Positions 8,204 through 18,654 of a stretch of 64,000 bases of DNA are shown here, piece after piece. Made by a program: the position numbers and the translations under genes. A model generated the notes under the pieces. It saw only the letters and a program-made list of their open reading frames with translations, had not been told where the DNA came from and did not search any database. Source of the stretch: Shewanella abyssi (GTDB lineage Bacteria > Pseudomonadota > Gammaproteobacteria > Enterobacterales > Shewanellaceae); assembly GCF_023284025.1 (NCBI RefSeq), contig NZ_JAKIKR010000012.1, positions 31,892-95,891 of the forward strand. Reading direction: 5' to 3'. How positions within the stretch are numbered: position 1 is the first letter of the stretch; each line of letters opens with the position of its first letter.

Positions 8204-10276
8204 CTATTCAATAACGCGTCTAAAAGGCGGAAGGGCATCTAATAATGATTTTCCATAGCGCTTAGTGACTAAGCGTCGATCTAAGATGGTAATCCGACCA
8301 TAATCCTGTTCTTTGCGAAGTAATCTACCACAACTCTGTACTAATTTGCGCGAGGCGTCGGGGATTGTCAGTTGCAAAAAGGGGTTTCCACCCTTAATTT
8401 TAATATATTCCGAATGAGCTTGCTCAACGGGTGAGGTTGGCACAGCAAAAGGTAGCTTAGTGATGATGAGGTTGGTTAAATAATCACCAGGCAAGTCGAG
8501 GCCTTCTGAAAAACTGCCAGTACCAAAAATAATACTCGGTTTGCCATCATCACAAAGCTGTTTATGCTGCTTTAGGATCTCTTGTCTTGGCAACACACCT
8601 TGGACGAGTAGCCCTGTTTTTATTTTATTTTCAACTAGGTCTACGACTTTTTCCATCTGCCAATAAGAGGCAAATAGCACCAAACTGGCCATTTCATCTT
8701 CAACCAGTGCGATGATCTGTTTTGCTAATTCATCGGTATAGTTGTCATGGGTGGGCTCGGTATCCATTTTCGGTAAAAACAACGTGGCATTTTGCTCAAA
8801 ATCAAAGGGTGAGTCGAGTGCAAGATAGCGACTACCATCGTTAATGGATAGACCCACTTGATGGGTAAAGTGGTTAAAGTTATTGAGTGCTCTCAGTGTG
8901 GCGCTACAAAGCACCACGCCCGCTGCTTTATCCCAGAGTAAGTTCTCAAGCATAAAGCCGACTTCAATGGGTGATGCACTGAATAAAAAATCTGCCTGTT
9001 TACCGGTGAGTTGTTCAATCCAGCGTGCCATTGGCGCACCTTTAGGACTATCTTGCTTGGCCATCATTTTCCACAGCTTTTGCAAGTTTTCAATGCGTTG
9101 CAGCATAAAACCTGTTTCTGACAGCAGTGCTTCAGATTGATGTCTAGGAATATCACCCTCTTTTATGGCTTCATTGAGCAAGGCTAACATCTTGTTGAAC
9201 TGTTTCAACGCCACATTTGACGCTGTAGCCAGGTTTTCCGCCAAAATAAGCAGCGCGGGTGGCAGTTTACCGTGTTTGAAACGAAAGCGGTTTTCTGGAT
9301 TATCAAACTGCTCCGCTTGAGCATCACAAAAGTGAGCGACTTGGTTGAGTAATCCACTAATGTCGCCGATATGGTCGAGCATTGCCTGTGCCGGCGCGAT
9401 GATATAATTGCTCTTAATCTGGTTTTGCAGTTTTGAGGTGGTTTTGGTGAGCTTTTCTAGCCAATCGTTTGCGCCACGGAGGGTGGATTGCGCGCTACTA
9501 AAGTCGCGTGCAACAATCGGCAAGTGATGTGCTTCATCGATGACATAATAAAGATCTGCCGGATCAGGCAAAATGACACCGCCGCCTAACTCTAAGTCGG
9601 CGAAGAGTAAACTATGGTTGGCAATTAGCACATCCCATGTATCGAGGTCTTCTCGAGCTTTATGAAATGGGCAATTTCGATGACTGGCCATCTGTTTATG
9701 GCAGCTATGTTTATCACAGGCAATCTGTTGCCATAGATGATCCGGTAGTGGTTGGGTTAATGTGTCGCGCTCACCATTCCAGCGAGACTCTTTATAGTCC
9801 TTTAATAGTCTCGCTAACATATCAACCTGACTTTGATCTGGCTTTGATTGCCACATCGCCATTTGGTTACTGTTGTCGGGGCCAACAAGCATCTCTAACT
9901 TAGTTAGACAGACATAGCGTTGTCGTCCTTTAACTAAGCCAAAGGTAAAGTCTAGGCCTGCATGCTCTAGGAAAAAAGGCAGATCTTTATGCAGTAACTG
10001 TTCCTGCAGTGCCACGGTTGCTGTTGCGATACAGACCTTTTTTTTATTCGCTAATGCTAAAGGAATGGTGCCCAAAATATAGGCCAGTGATTTACCAATA
10101 CCGGTGCCCGCTTCTACCACAATGATGGGGCGTTGCTTGTCATATTCACCCGCAAGGGTTTTGGAGATCTCCGCAACAATATAATTTTGCTCCCGACGAG
10201 AGCGAAAATTGGGCAGAGCCGAAGCAATACTCTTATAGATAGTACGGATCTGAGTTTTAACGTCTGCGGATAACAT
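8204..10276 (-). CDS. dinG: DinG-type ATP-dependent DNA helicase (XPD-like, iron-sulfur)
   Basis: Superfamily 2 5'-to-3' DNA helicase of the DinG family, about 690 residues, which unwinds R-loops, D-loops and forked DNA. Walker A is EAGTGIGKS; the DEAH box is DEAHH; SATL, GTGSFSEGLDLPG and QSCGRLLR are motifs III, V and VI. Four cysteines (in RYVC, ACDKHSC and NCPF) lie between motifs Ia and II where DinG binds its 4Fe-4S cluster. The start MLSADVKTQIRTIYK at 10276 aligns with DinG; an ATG at 10309 is an alternative, and neither has a clear ribosome site. It diverges from polB with under 100 bases between them. Confidence 0.88.
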   Translation of the reverse strand: MLSADVKTQIRTIYKSIASALPNFRSRREQNYIVAEISKTLAGEYDKQRPIIVVEAGTGIGKSLAYILGTIPLALANKKKVCIATATVALQEQLLHKDLPFFLEHAGLDFTFGLVKGRQRYVCLTKLEMLVGPDNSNQMAMWQSKPDQSQVDMLARLLKDYKESRWNGERDTLTQPLPDHLWQQIACDKHSCHKQMASHRNCPFHKAREDLDTWDVLIANHSLLFADLELGGGVILPDPADLYYVIDEAHHLPIVARDFSSAQSTLRGANDWLEKLTKTTSKLQNQIKSNYIIAPAQAMLDHIGDISGLLNQVAHFCDAQAEQFDNPENRFRFKHGKLPPALLILAENLATASNVALKQFNKMLALLNEAIKEGDIPRHQSEALLSETGFMLQRIENLQKLWKMMAKQDSPKGAPMARWIEQLTGKQADFLFSASPIEVGFMLENLLWDKAAGVVLCSATLRALNNFNHFTHQVGLSINDGSRYLALDSPFDFEQNATLFLPKMDTEPTHDNYTDELAKQIIALVEDEMASLVLFASYWQMEKVVDLVENKIKTGLLVQGVLPRQEILKQHKQLCDDGKPSIIFGTGSFSEGLDLPGDYLTNLIITKLPFAVPTSPVEQAHSEYIKIKGGNPFLQLTIPDASRKLVQSCGRLLRKEQDYGRITILDRRLVTKRYGKSLLDALPPFRRVIE

Positions 10277-10371
10277 GAATGCACTGGTCCAGTAAATAAT
10301 GCTGTACATAATAACAGTGATTACTTAGCCTAAGAAGTGTTAAGTGATTATTCGTGAATTTATTTGAGTAG

Positions 10372-12762
10372 ATGGCCATGAACCCAGTAACCAATGCGGT
10401 ACAGACAATAAAGGGACGAGTGCTTAGCCGCCATACAACACATAGGCAAGATGGATTGAGCCTACAGTACTTTATTGCCACACCCTCTGGGCCGGTAACC
10501 GTTGAAATCCCGCAGCAAGAGCATGTGTGTTTTATTCGTACGATTGATGAAAATATTATCAATCAATATCAAGAGTTGAAGAATATTCGCCGCCAGCGAC
10601 TAGCACTTAAAACTTTTCAACATGAAGATGTTACAGCCTTGTATAGCCGCGATCTTAGGCAGCAGCGCAACCTAATACGGATTGCGAAAGATCACGCTAT
10701 CGAACTGTTTGAAAGTGATATCAAAGCGGAACATCGTTTTTTAATTGAACGATTCATCGCCCTCGATGCCGAGTTTAGTGGCTATTTTGAACCTACTGCA
10801 AAGGGAGTCCAGCGGCGTTTTATCGCCGACAAGGCCCGACGAGCTGAGGTTACACAGCCGCTTAAAGCCATCTCGCTTGATTTTGAATGCAGTTTTAGTG
10901 GTGAACTCTACTCTGTGGGGCTATACGGGAAAACCGATACTGGCGTCATTTTTGAGAAAGTGATCATGGTGGGGGAGCCACAATCAGTTGCTGTTGATTA
11001 CATTCAGTGGGTTGAGAATGAAGTGGCATTAATCCATGAGCTGATTGCATGGTTTATAGATTACGATCCCGACATCATTATTGGTTGGGCCGTGGTGACA
11101 TTTGATTTGGCTCTATTATATCGTCGCGCCAAACATCATGGTATCGCGCTCACTATTGGACGCAATAATCAAAACTTGGGCTGGAAAGTCGAAAACAAAT
11201 ATCGGCCTGAGACCCTGCTATTACATGGAAGAGTCGTACTGGATGGTATTGATTGGTTGAAAGCGGCATTTTATCGGTTTGATCGTTACTCACTGGAATT
11301 TGTTTCAAGAGCTTTGCTGGATGAAGGTAAGGCTATTGATAATGTGAGTAACAGAATGGATGAAATTAATGGGCTGTTTGCTAACGACAAGCCGGCATTA
11401 GCACACTATAACCTGACCGATAGTCGACTGGTTTGGGACATTTTTGACAAAACACAGTTGTTTGAGTTTGCCATAGAGCGTGCAAAGTTGACCGGTCTAG
11501 AACTTGGACGCGTGGGAGCATCGGTTGCTGCATTTATGAATTTGTATCTGCCGCATCTGCACCGAAGTGGCTATATTGCGCCTAGTGCACCCGCCAGTGA
11601 TGGTATTGAGAGTCCCGGCGGTTATGTAATGGATTCAGTTCCTGGGCTATACCGACATATTCTAGTGTTAGATTTTAAAAGTCTTTACCCCTCAATAATA
11701 AGAACGTTTCTAATTGATCCTAAGGGGTTAGTTGAAGCATCACACCAACAAGAGTCAGATACGGTAGAGGGCTATTTAGGGGCTAGATTTAGTCGCCAGA
11801 CGCCCATTTTACCGCAATTAATTAAGCATCTTTCTGAACAAAGAGAGTTGGCTAAAACCAATCATAATGCACCGCTATCTCAAGCGATTAAAATTATTAT
11901 GAACTCCCTCTATGGTGTGCTGGGTTCTCGTGGCTGCGTTTTTCATGATGCTAAGCTTGCGAGCTCAATAACCATGCGTGGCCATGAAATAATGAAGCAA
12001 ACTCGCAGTTGGATAGAGGAGGCGGGCTTCGACGTCATTTATGGCGACACTGATTCAACCTTTGTCTGGTTAGGTAATGACTTTGATGAAAATAAAGTAC
12101 AGGCAACCGCTAAAGAACTCGCTGTAAAAATCAACCAACTTTGGCGACAAAAATTAACCGATGACTTTGGTATTGATAGCTTTTTAGAACTCGAGTTTGA
12201 GACCCATTTTGAGCAGTTTTTTATGCCAACACTCAGAGGTTCGGCAGAAGGCTCAAAAAAACGTTATGTCGGTACTACAAAAGACGAACTTGGTAAAACA
12301 CAATTGCTGTTCAAAGGAATGGAGCAAGTCCGCAGTGATTGGTCACCGCTCGCCAGAAGAGTGCAGTATGAACTTTATGAAAGGTTATTTAGTCAGCAAG
12401 ATGTTGAAGCATACTTAAAGCTCACTATCGAGCAGCTAAACAGCGGGGCCCTAGCGGAGGAACTGGTCTTCGTTAAAAATTTACGCCGCAACCTTGAAGA
12501 CTATACCGCAAAGTCATCTCCTCATTTAAAAGCGGCAAGAATACTATTTGAAGCCACTGGAGATGAAAGCGTCACCAGAAAAGGGGCCAGAATTGAGTAT
12601 GTAATGACGACATCAGGTGCTGAGCCGCTGTCCCATCAAAAATCCCCCATTGATCTTGATTACTACATTGAGCGCCAATTAGGGCCGATTTCTGAGCCAA
12701 TACTTTCAATAATGAATAAAAGTTTCAGTAAAGTTACATCAAATCAGATGACGTTAATTTAA
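10372..12762 (+). CDS. polB: DNA polymerase II (family B)
   Basis: A family-B DNA polymerase with 3'-5' exonuclease, in enterobacteria an SOS-inducible enzyme for replication restart and bypass; 796 residues, near the usual 780. Exo I LDFECS (DxE), Exo II GWAVVTFD and Exo III YNLTDSRLVWD are in order. Polymerase motifs follow: LDFKSLYPSII (A), KIIMNSLYGVLGS (B) and YGDTDST (C). The Exo II asparagine found in most relatives (GWNVVxFD) is Ala here, while the metal-binding Asp is kept. ATG codons 1 and 3 are both possible starts. No LexA box was identified in the short divergent promoter region. Confidence 0.93.
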   Translation: MAMNPVTNAVQTIKGRVLSRHTTHRQDGLSLQYFIATPSGPVTVEIPQQEHVCFIRTIDENIINQYQELKNIRRQRLALKTFQHEDVTALYSRDLRQQRNLIRIAKDHAIELFESDIKAEHRFLIERFIALDAEFSGYFEPTAKGVQRRFIADKARRAEVTQPLKAISLDFECSFSGELYSVGLYGKTDTGVIFEKVIMVGEPQSVAVDYIQWVENEVALIHELIAWFIDYDPDIIIGWAVVTFDLALLYRRAKHHGIALTIGRNNQNLGWKVENKYRPETLLLHGRVVLDGIDWLKAAFYRFDRYSLEFVSRALLDEGKAIDNVSNRMDEINGLFANDKPALAHYNLTDSRLVWDIFDKTQLFEFAIERAKLTGLELGRVGASVAAFMNLYLPHLHRSGYIAPSAPASDGIESPGGYVMDSVPGLYRHILVLDFKSLYPSIIRTFLIDPKGLVEASHQQESDTVEGYLGARFSRQTPILPQLIKHLSEQRELAKTNHNAPLSQAIKIIMNSLYGVLGSRGCVFHDAKLASSITMRGHEIMKQTRSWIEEAGFDVIYGDTDSTFVWLGNDFDENKVQATAKELAVKINQLWRQKLTDDFGIDSFLELEFETHFEQFFMPTLRGSAEGSKKRYVGTTKDELGKTQLLFKGMEQVRSDWSPLARRVQYELYERLFSQQDVEAYLKLTIEQLNSGALAEELVFVKNLRRNLEDYTAKSSPHLKAARILFEATGDESVTRKGARIEYVMTTSGAEPLSHQKSPIDLDYYIERQLGPISEPILSIMNKSFSKVTSNQMTLI

Positions 12763-12994
12763 ACGGTAGCCTATTAACTTACTGCTGATCTTATGTTAAC
12801 AAATGGTTTAATCCTTTGGTTGATGTCGGTTTGCTAGTTAATTCGGTGCAAAATATGGCTGTTTTTGTGATGTTCGTCTTTGAGTGATTGCTAATCTTTT
12901 GCTAACCTCGTCTGCAAATAGGATAGAAAGAAAACAACGGAATGGAAATATATTGAATGAAGCAGACTGAACATAATTAAAGGTTAGGCATTAC

Positions 12995-14200
12995 ATGAAA
13001 AAGACTTTAGTAGCATCGGCTTTGGCCGCAGTGATTTTTGTACCAACAGCATCAGCAATCGAAGTATATAAAGATGATAAAAACGCAGTAGAAATCGGTG
13101 GTTGGATTGATGCACGAGTGATTAACACTCAAGGTGCTACAGAAGTTGAAAACGGTTCTTCACGTATTAATTTTGGTTTCACCCGTAATATGGGTGATGG
13201 CTGGAAGACGTTCGCGAAAATCGAGTGGGGCGTAAACCTAGTTGGTAATAGCTCAATTACAAACTCTAGCAATAATGGTGGTAATGAATTTACCTCAGAG
13301 AGTAACGATTTCCTAAGCACGCGTTTAGGCTATGTTGGTTTAGCTCATGATACCTACGGTTCATTAACCATTGGTAAGCAATGGGGTGCATGGTATGACG
13401 TGGTTTATAATACTAACCTAGTGAACACTTGGGATGGTAATACTTCAGGTACTTATACCTTAAACAAAGCCGATGGTGCTATTAACGGCACTGGCCGTGG
13501 TGACAAAACTGTTCAATATCGTAACGCATTCGGTGACTTTAGCTTTGCTGTTCAAGCTCAGTTAAAGCAAGATAGCTTTGATTTATACGAAGGCGATAAC
13601 TTCCCAGGGTTTAGTGACGGTACAGCCGTTCCAACTCAAAATAAGATCGCGACAGTCGAATACAATAATACTTATGGTGCATCTGCTACTTATAACGTAA
13701 CAGAAGACCTAATCATTACCGCGGGTGCTAACGTTGGCGAGTTTGACGCGACTTACTTAACAGGTAAAAACGTTAGCGAAACCGATCTTATTTTTGGTGC
13801 CGGTGCGACTTGGGGCGAATTTAATGGCAAAGGCTTTTATGGTGCTGTGAACGTCAACAAGCAAGAGTTCCATGATACAGATAACTTAAACCGTTATATT
13901 CCTGAAGCTTGGGGTATGGAATCTCTGTTCGCTTACAAGTTTGATAATGGTCTACGTCCACTTGTTGGTTACAACATTTTAGACGCTGGCGACGAATACG
14001 GCGATGCCTACAATGGCGATGTCTTTAAGCGTCAGTTCTTACTTGTTGGCCTACACTATGTCTGGGATGACAACACTATGTTGTACCTTGAAGGGCGTAA
14101 AGACTTCAGTGATTTCACCAGCTCTGATAAAGCTCAGCAAGCTGCGATGGAGTTCTCGGAAGACGACGGGATCTCAATCGGTATTAGATATTACATGTAA
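12995..14200 (+). CDS. General porin (OmpC/PhoE-like, gram-negative porin family)
   Basis: A 401-residue outer-membrane beta-barrel. Residues 1-22 are a signal peptide (cleavage after TASA). The mature part begins EVYKDDKNAVEIGGWIDAR, typical of trimeric porins, and contains LSTRLGYVGLAHDTYGSLTIG, the strand preceding the L3 constriction loop, with alternating short strands to the end (ISIGIRYYM). Most porins end in Phe; here one Met follows YY. It passes small hydrophilic solutes. It is monocistronic, with a 230-base AT-rich leader and a strong terminator. Osmotic or respiratory control is common for such porins but is not visible here. Confidence 0.85.
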   Translation: MKKTLVASALAAVIFVPTASAIEVYKDDKNAVEIGGWIDARVINTQGATEVENGSSRINFGFTRNMGDGWKTFAKIEWGVNLVGNSSITNSSNNGGNEFTSESNDFLSTRLGYVGLAHDTYGSLTIGKQWGAWYDVVYNTNLVNTWDGNTSGTYTLNKADGAINGTGRGDKTVQYRNAFGDFSFAVQAQLKQDSFDLYEGDNFPGFSDGTAVPTQNKIATVEYNNTYGASATYNVTEDLIITAGANVGEFDATYLTGKNVSETDLIFGAGATWGEFNGKGFYGAVNVNKQEFHDTDNLNRYIPEAWGMESLFAYKFDNGLRPLVGYNILDAGDEYGDAYNGDVFKRQFLLVGLHYVWDDNTMLYLEGRKDFSDFTSSDKAQQAAMEFSEDDGISIGIRYYM

Positions 14201-14246
14201 TCTCTAATCGGTCATTACCTTAGCGAGCCTAGGGTAATGATGATCT

Positions 14247-14283
14247 AAAAAGCCAGTAGCTTACCGTTACTGGCTTTTTTTTT
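14247..14283 (+). terminator. Intrinsic terminator of the porin gene
   Basis: AAAAAGCCAGTAGC / GTTACTGGCTTTTTTTTT hairpin with a long T-run, 46 bases after the stop codon. Confidence 0.9.
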
Positions 14284-15661
14284 AGTCGTTATGATCGAAC
14301 ATAAAGACGTTCTAGGTTCTTGATATTTGGTCAACGATGTTCTCAAACCCTGAATATGTTTTAGATATGCATCGCAATCTAAGCACCACAGTTCCTGTTC
14401 TATAGGGTTAAGTTCTGGGTAACAGGGCGGAAACTTAAGTTGGAATAAGTGTACTTTTTTAAGGGGCCAACGACCGTAAGAGCGTGTCGTCAGGCATCTG
14501 TTTCTGATGGTTGCTCTGGATATTTGGAACTACAAGTTATTCACCCCATTTTTGCGCGTGCATTAAATGACATGCAACCTATTATACTCACTAATTACGC
14601 CGCCACGATTTGTCTTAACTGGATAACTGCTATTAAAGTGTTATTCAATCCCCATTAAGTAGTTACTCATTCAGCGGGAATTAAAATCACTTTAGGCAAG
14701 CAAGTGGCTTGTAGCTAATCGTTATTCTCGGCTCTGGCATCCTCGGTAATTGCTCCATGTATGACTCTACCTCCTGAATCCATTCAATCGTATATCGAAA
14801 ACCACATGGGCAGCATAAAGTGATTTTCCTATACCTTAAACATCAGCCGCACTTAGTGAGCTTCTCAGACTTTCACTGCCGCGTTGCATTGCCTTAAAAG
14901 GGAATAACCATTTCTTCCACAATGCGCCTGGAATTGAAAGCCCTGAGATTGATAAATGTGACGCAAATGTAACTTAACGGGTGGTTTATTTGTTACGTGT
15001 TTTGTTTGAAAACTGTTTATACAGTATATTTTTATTAATATTTTAAATAAGCATGGTCAGAAGAGAGTTGTTTTGTTATTTATTATATAATTACAATTAG
15101 TTACATTGAAATGCCCTGTTGGTTAGGCCTAACCTTATCCGTACACTTTACTTTACGAATAAAGTTTAATTAGCTGAAGTTTTTAGATTAATTAGTCATT
15201 TGTAGTCATTTACATTAGGGGGAATAGCATAATTTATGCGTGCAATAGTCTTTCGTTTAAAGCTTTATCATGAGGGTAGTTCATGTTTTCCTTACTAGAT
15301 GTGTACTTATGTATATTGTATGATTTTAATTAATAGTTAGCCTTACCAATATGTTAATCAGTATGCCAATTATCACATGGCTGAAATGACCTGGTTTCAT
15401 TGCGCTTACTCTTCACTTTTCTAACTCGTTTCCCCCCATTTTATTTAATCAATATCGTTTAGTTCTCTACATTATCAACCTGATGCCTCTACATGGTGTT
15501 TACACTTTATCAGCAGGTCGAGCTCGGCCTGTTACATGTGTTGTAAAAATATTTCCTCTGTGTTTTTATTTGTGTGCAAGTGATGAGGGCTGCATTGTTT
15601 TTTGTTAAAGAAGTAGCTTGCTTGTGTAAAGCAATAAAATAAAAGTCCAGGGAGATTTACA
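14284..15661. other. Decayed, gene-poor region
   Basis: About 1.4 kb with no intact gene. The first 170 bases hold an IS630 remnant. On the minus strand near 14700-14900 a frame reading RYRKITLCCPCGFRYTIEWI and onward looks coding-like, but I cannot assign it. From 14950 the DNA is strongly AT-rich. The promoter of the TonB-dependent receptor pseudogene should lie in the last 300 bases. Confidence 0.45.
14285..14460 (-). mobile_element. IS630-family transposase C-terminal remnant
   Basis: The minus strand reads FPPCYPELNPIEQELW, the conserved IS630/Tc1-type block around the third catalytic acid (LPPYSPELNPIEQVW in intact copies), followed by about 45 residues without a good match. Neither the rest of the transposase nor clear ends are found. 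The same block occurs in the better-preserved IS630 at 50347, but the sequences are too different to be recent copies. Confidence 0.55.
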
Positions 15662-16516
15662 ATGTATAAGAATAAATTATTAGCCAAGTCAGTGCGTATA
15701 GCATTATTTGGTGGCGCTATGTCAGCCGCTTTTACTGCTCCGGCAGTATTTGCAGCTGAAGAAGTAGAAAGAATACTGTAACCGGTTCAGCGATTAAACG
15801 GACGGATTTAGAAGGTGCGTTACCTATTACTGTTATTTGAGAGAGGATATTGACAGATCAGGTGTTACAAACACCGCAGATTTATTACAACAACTTCCAT
15901 CTATGCAGGGGTTCACAACATCTTCTGATTCAGTAGGCGGAGGTGGTGGTATTCAAACTGCTTCTATCCATGATCTAGGTGAAGCGTATACTTTAGTTTT
16001 GTTAAATGGCCGACGATTAGCTCCAGCAGATTCTGGTAGTACTATTGATGTTAGCTCTATCCCAATTTCTGCCATTGAACGTGTGGAAGTGTTGACTGAT
16101 GGAGCCTCTGCTTTATATGGTTCAGATGCTATTGCTGGTGTCGTTAACTTCATTATGAAGGAGAACTTTCAAGGCTTTAATATCAGCGCTAGATATGACA
16201 AGCCTCAAGAAACGGGCGGTTCTGGATACGACTTAGGCTTTACTGCTGGTTTCGGTGATATAGAAAGTGATGGTTTTAATGTGATGCTTTCATATAGCCA
16301 TAACGAAAAAGAGCAGTTGAAAGCAGTTGATAGAGATTTTGCTAGTTCGGGAATTATCTCATTTAACGATAACGGAAGAGACCTTTATTTTTTCAACGGT
16401 TCCCCTAACGCAATTCCAGCTAATGCTAGGGTGAGATATGATACCGGTGTTATAGATCCTGAAACCGGTGAAAGCATCGTCAACGGACGAACTTTTAATC
16501 CGTATGCTGCTGAAAA

Positions 16517-16985
16517 GTAACCGTCCGGCCAAGTACATCTTCAGCTTACCGCTTTGAAGCTCTATCTTAACAACTGACTATTACATCAGGAGTTAATATG
16601 GCTAAACGTTCTCATGCGGATTGGACGAACTTGATCCAGCAACAGCCTGGCAGCGGCTTAACGATTACAGATTATTGTCGTCAACATAAGCTAAGCACTA
16701 GTACCTTTTATGCCCGCAAAACCAATATTACTACCACTCCCCAAAAAAAAGGGACTCCGTTTGTTAAGGCTGTAGTGCCAGCAACCACACCGGTTATCAC
16801 CCAAGCCGTAACGTCGCAACAGACTATCTGTTTACAGCATCAAACTGGGCTATGGACTTTCCCAAGCTCTTTACCTCCAAGCTATCTGCTTGAATTTATC
16901 AAAGGCCTGCAAGCATGTTGATGTTTCAACAGCCTCTTACCCTGGCACGTTAAACTCGGCAAGGCGTAGTTCGTCGGACGCTCAC
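16517..16985 (+). mobile_element. Miniature IS66 derivative (tnpA only) with 8-bp target duplication
   Basis: Left end GTAACCGTCCGGCCAAGTAC and right end (reverse complement) GTGAGCGTCCGACGAACTAC are imperfect inverted repeats of IS66 type. GCTGAAAA occurs immediately outside both ends (16509-16516 and 16986-16993), the 8-bp duplication expected for IS66. Only tnpA and about 65 bases of the right end remain; tnpB and tnpC have been deleted, so it would need helper proteins from another copy. Confidence 0.9.
16598..16921 (+). CDS. tnpA: IS66 accessory protein TnpA
   Basis: A 107-residue protein beginning MAKRSHADWTNLIQQQ with the TnpA helix-turn-helix pattern SGLTITDYCRQHKLSTSTFYARK. TnpA is the small accessory protein of IS66 elements, possibly DNA-binding; it has no catalytic residues. 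AGGAG precedes the ATG. The frame is intact although the rest of the element is gone. Confidence 0.85.
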   Translation: MAKRSHADWTNLIQQQPGSGLTITDYCRQHKLSTSTFYARKTNITTTPQKKGTPFVKAVVPATTPVITQAVTSQQTICLQHQTGLWTFPSSLPPSYLLEFIKGLQAC

Positions 16986-18618
16986 GCTGAAAATGACACA
17001 TGTGCGGTAAATACATCAGCTATAAATGCAGAATGCTTTTTTGATTACACAACTACAATTGAGATTGTTCCTGAATCCACACGCGACAGTGTTTTCTTGA
17101 GTGGTGACCTTGAACTCACTGATGATCTGCGTTTATTTGCGGATGCTTCAGTATCAAATTTTAAAATGACAACTCGTATAGCTCCTTATCCAACGGGCTA
17201 TTTTAATTTACCAAGTGCTGGTTCTCCTCTAGTTGAACAGTACGTAGTACCTTACCTTACAGATGCAGAACGTGCTGCGTATGATTCTGGTGATTTATCT
17301 GTGCAGGCTCGCTAAAGAGCTCTGCCTGCAGGCAATCGTACGACAGAGTGGGATACACTTTCAACTCAGTTAGTTGCTTCTAGTACAAACAAGTCAGAAC
17401 CAACCTATGGCAAGCTGATCACTAAAGATATTTATATTGAAACATTATTGCCTCTTTTAGATACGTTAGAATTAGATTTAGCAGCACGATATGGTGATCA
17501 TTCAATTACTGGTGGTGACGTTACTTGGGATGCTGGTATTAAATATTCGCCATTTGATACATTTAGCTTGAGGGCATCTGCTGCGACAGCAATTAGAACA
17601 CCTAATATTTCTGATTTATATGGCGGTAGAGGTGAAACTTTTGCTGCTGTAGCGGATCCGTGTAGTGGTGTTAGCGCAACGACCACAGGTAATGTTGCTG
17701 ATAACTGCCGAATAATTTCTTCTATCAATGACCGAATTGTTAAAGATGGTAATTTTGAGCTAACTCAGGCGGAGAAGCAGGGGACTGGCGGAACGACAGG
17801 TGGTAGTGCAAATGTTAAAGCTGAAACCGCTGAAACATATAGTGTTGGTGCAATCTGGCAAGTAATCGATGATCTATCAATTACTGTCGATTATTACAAT
17901 GTTGCTATTGATGATGCGATTACTAGCACTAGTCGTTCAACTGTAATGAGACGTTGTTTCGAAGTTTCAGCTACAGATTTTGATCCAACTTGTGCTGGCG
18001 CTTCTGTTCGTAACGAAGATGGTGCCCTGACATCAGTAGATTCTGGAACTGGAAACGAGAACCAGATTGATACTTCAGGTATTGATACTGATATTACCTA
18101 TAGCATGGACCTCGGTCCTGGTACTTTTAGAACTCAACTCGTTTGGACCTACACGATTGAATATGTAATTGCAGGTATCGAGAGCGGAGAAACCGTTGAC
18201 TATGTAGGCGAAGTTTTGACACCTGAACATCGCGCTAACCTTAACCTTTCATATGGAATCGACGACTTTAATTTCGCATGGCGTATGCGCTATTGGGATG
18301 AAGCTGTTGATTCAATCAACGGTGAAAACTTTAACTTTTACTCTGGCGAACCGTTGACTGTTGGTAATGAAATCGATGCTGTTGTTTACCATGACATTAA
18401 TGCTCGTTATAACTTTAGTAACGGTATTGAAGCGTTCGTAGGTGTTAAAAACTTATTTGATAAGCAGCCACCATTACTACCGCAGGGTACAGTAAACGGA
18501 GGTACAGGCATTAATACAGCTTCAGAAGCCTATGATGTAACTGGTCGTTACTTTTATGCTGGTGTTAACTTCAAGTTCTAACCATTAGAATAAGTAGTTC
18601 TTTCATACAATTTAATTA

Positions 18619-18654
18619 AGAAAAGCTAGCATCCCAAGATGCTAGCTTTTTTGT
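18619..18654 (+). terminator. Intrinsic terminator of the receptor pseudogene
   Basis: AAAAGCTAGCATC / GATGCTAGCTTTTTTG hairpin with T-run, 38 bases after the receptor stop. Confidence 0.85.

Larger units (their letters stand above)
15662..18581 (+). pseudogene. TonB-dependent outer-membrane receptor, disrupted
   Basis: The start MYKNKLLAKSVRIALFGG with a signal peptide, a plug domain (ITVTGSAIKRTDLEG; DLLQQLPSMQG; LVLLNGRRLAP; IERVEVLTDGASALYG; GVVNFIMKENF) and a C-terminal barrel ending YFYAGVNFKF identify a receptor. Damage: a one-base deletion near 15776 ends the frame at EEVERIL, and a second one-base deletion lies near 15838. A 469-bp IS66 derivative sits at 16517-16985, and an in-frame TAA at about 17313. 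The join at about 17380 seems to lack a block of barrel strands (inferred by comparison with usual receptor length). Removing the IS and one target copy restores the frame there, so it landed in otherwise readable sequence. The gene's former substrate is unknown. Confidence 0.85.

Noticed and set aside
8883..9140. Antisense frame inside the DinG-type helicase gene
   Set aside because: It is a shadow of the real coding strand, without its own signals.
14449..14658. 69-codon plus-strand frame downstream of the porin
   Set aside because: It overlaps the IS630 remnant on the other strand and has no coding features.
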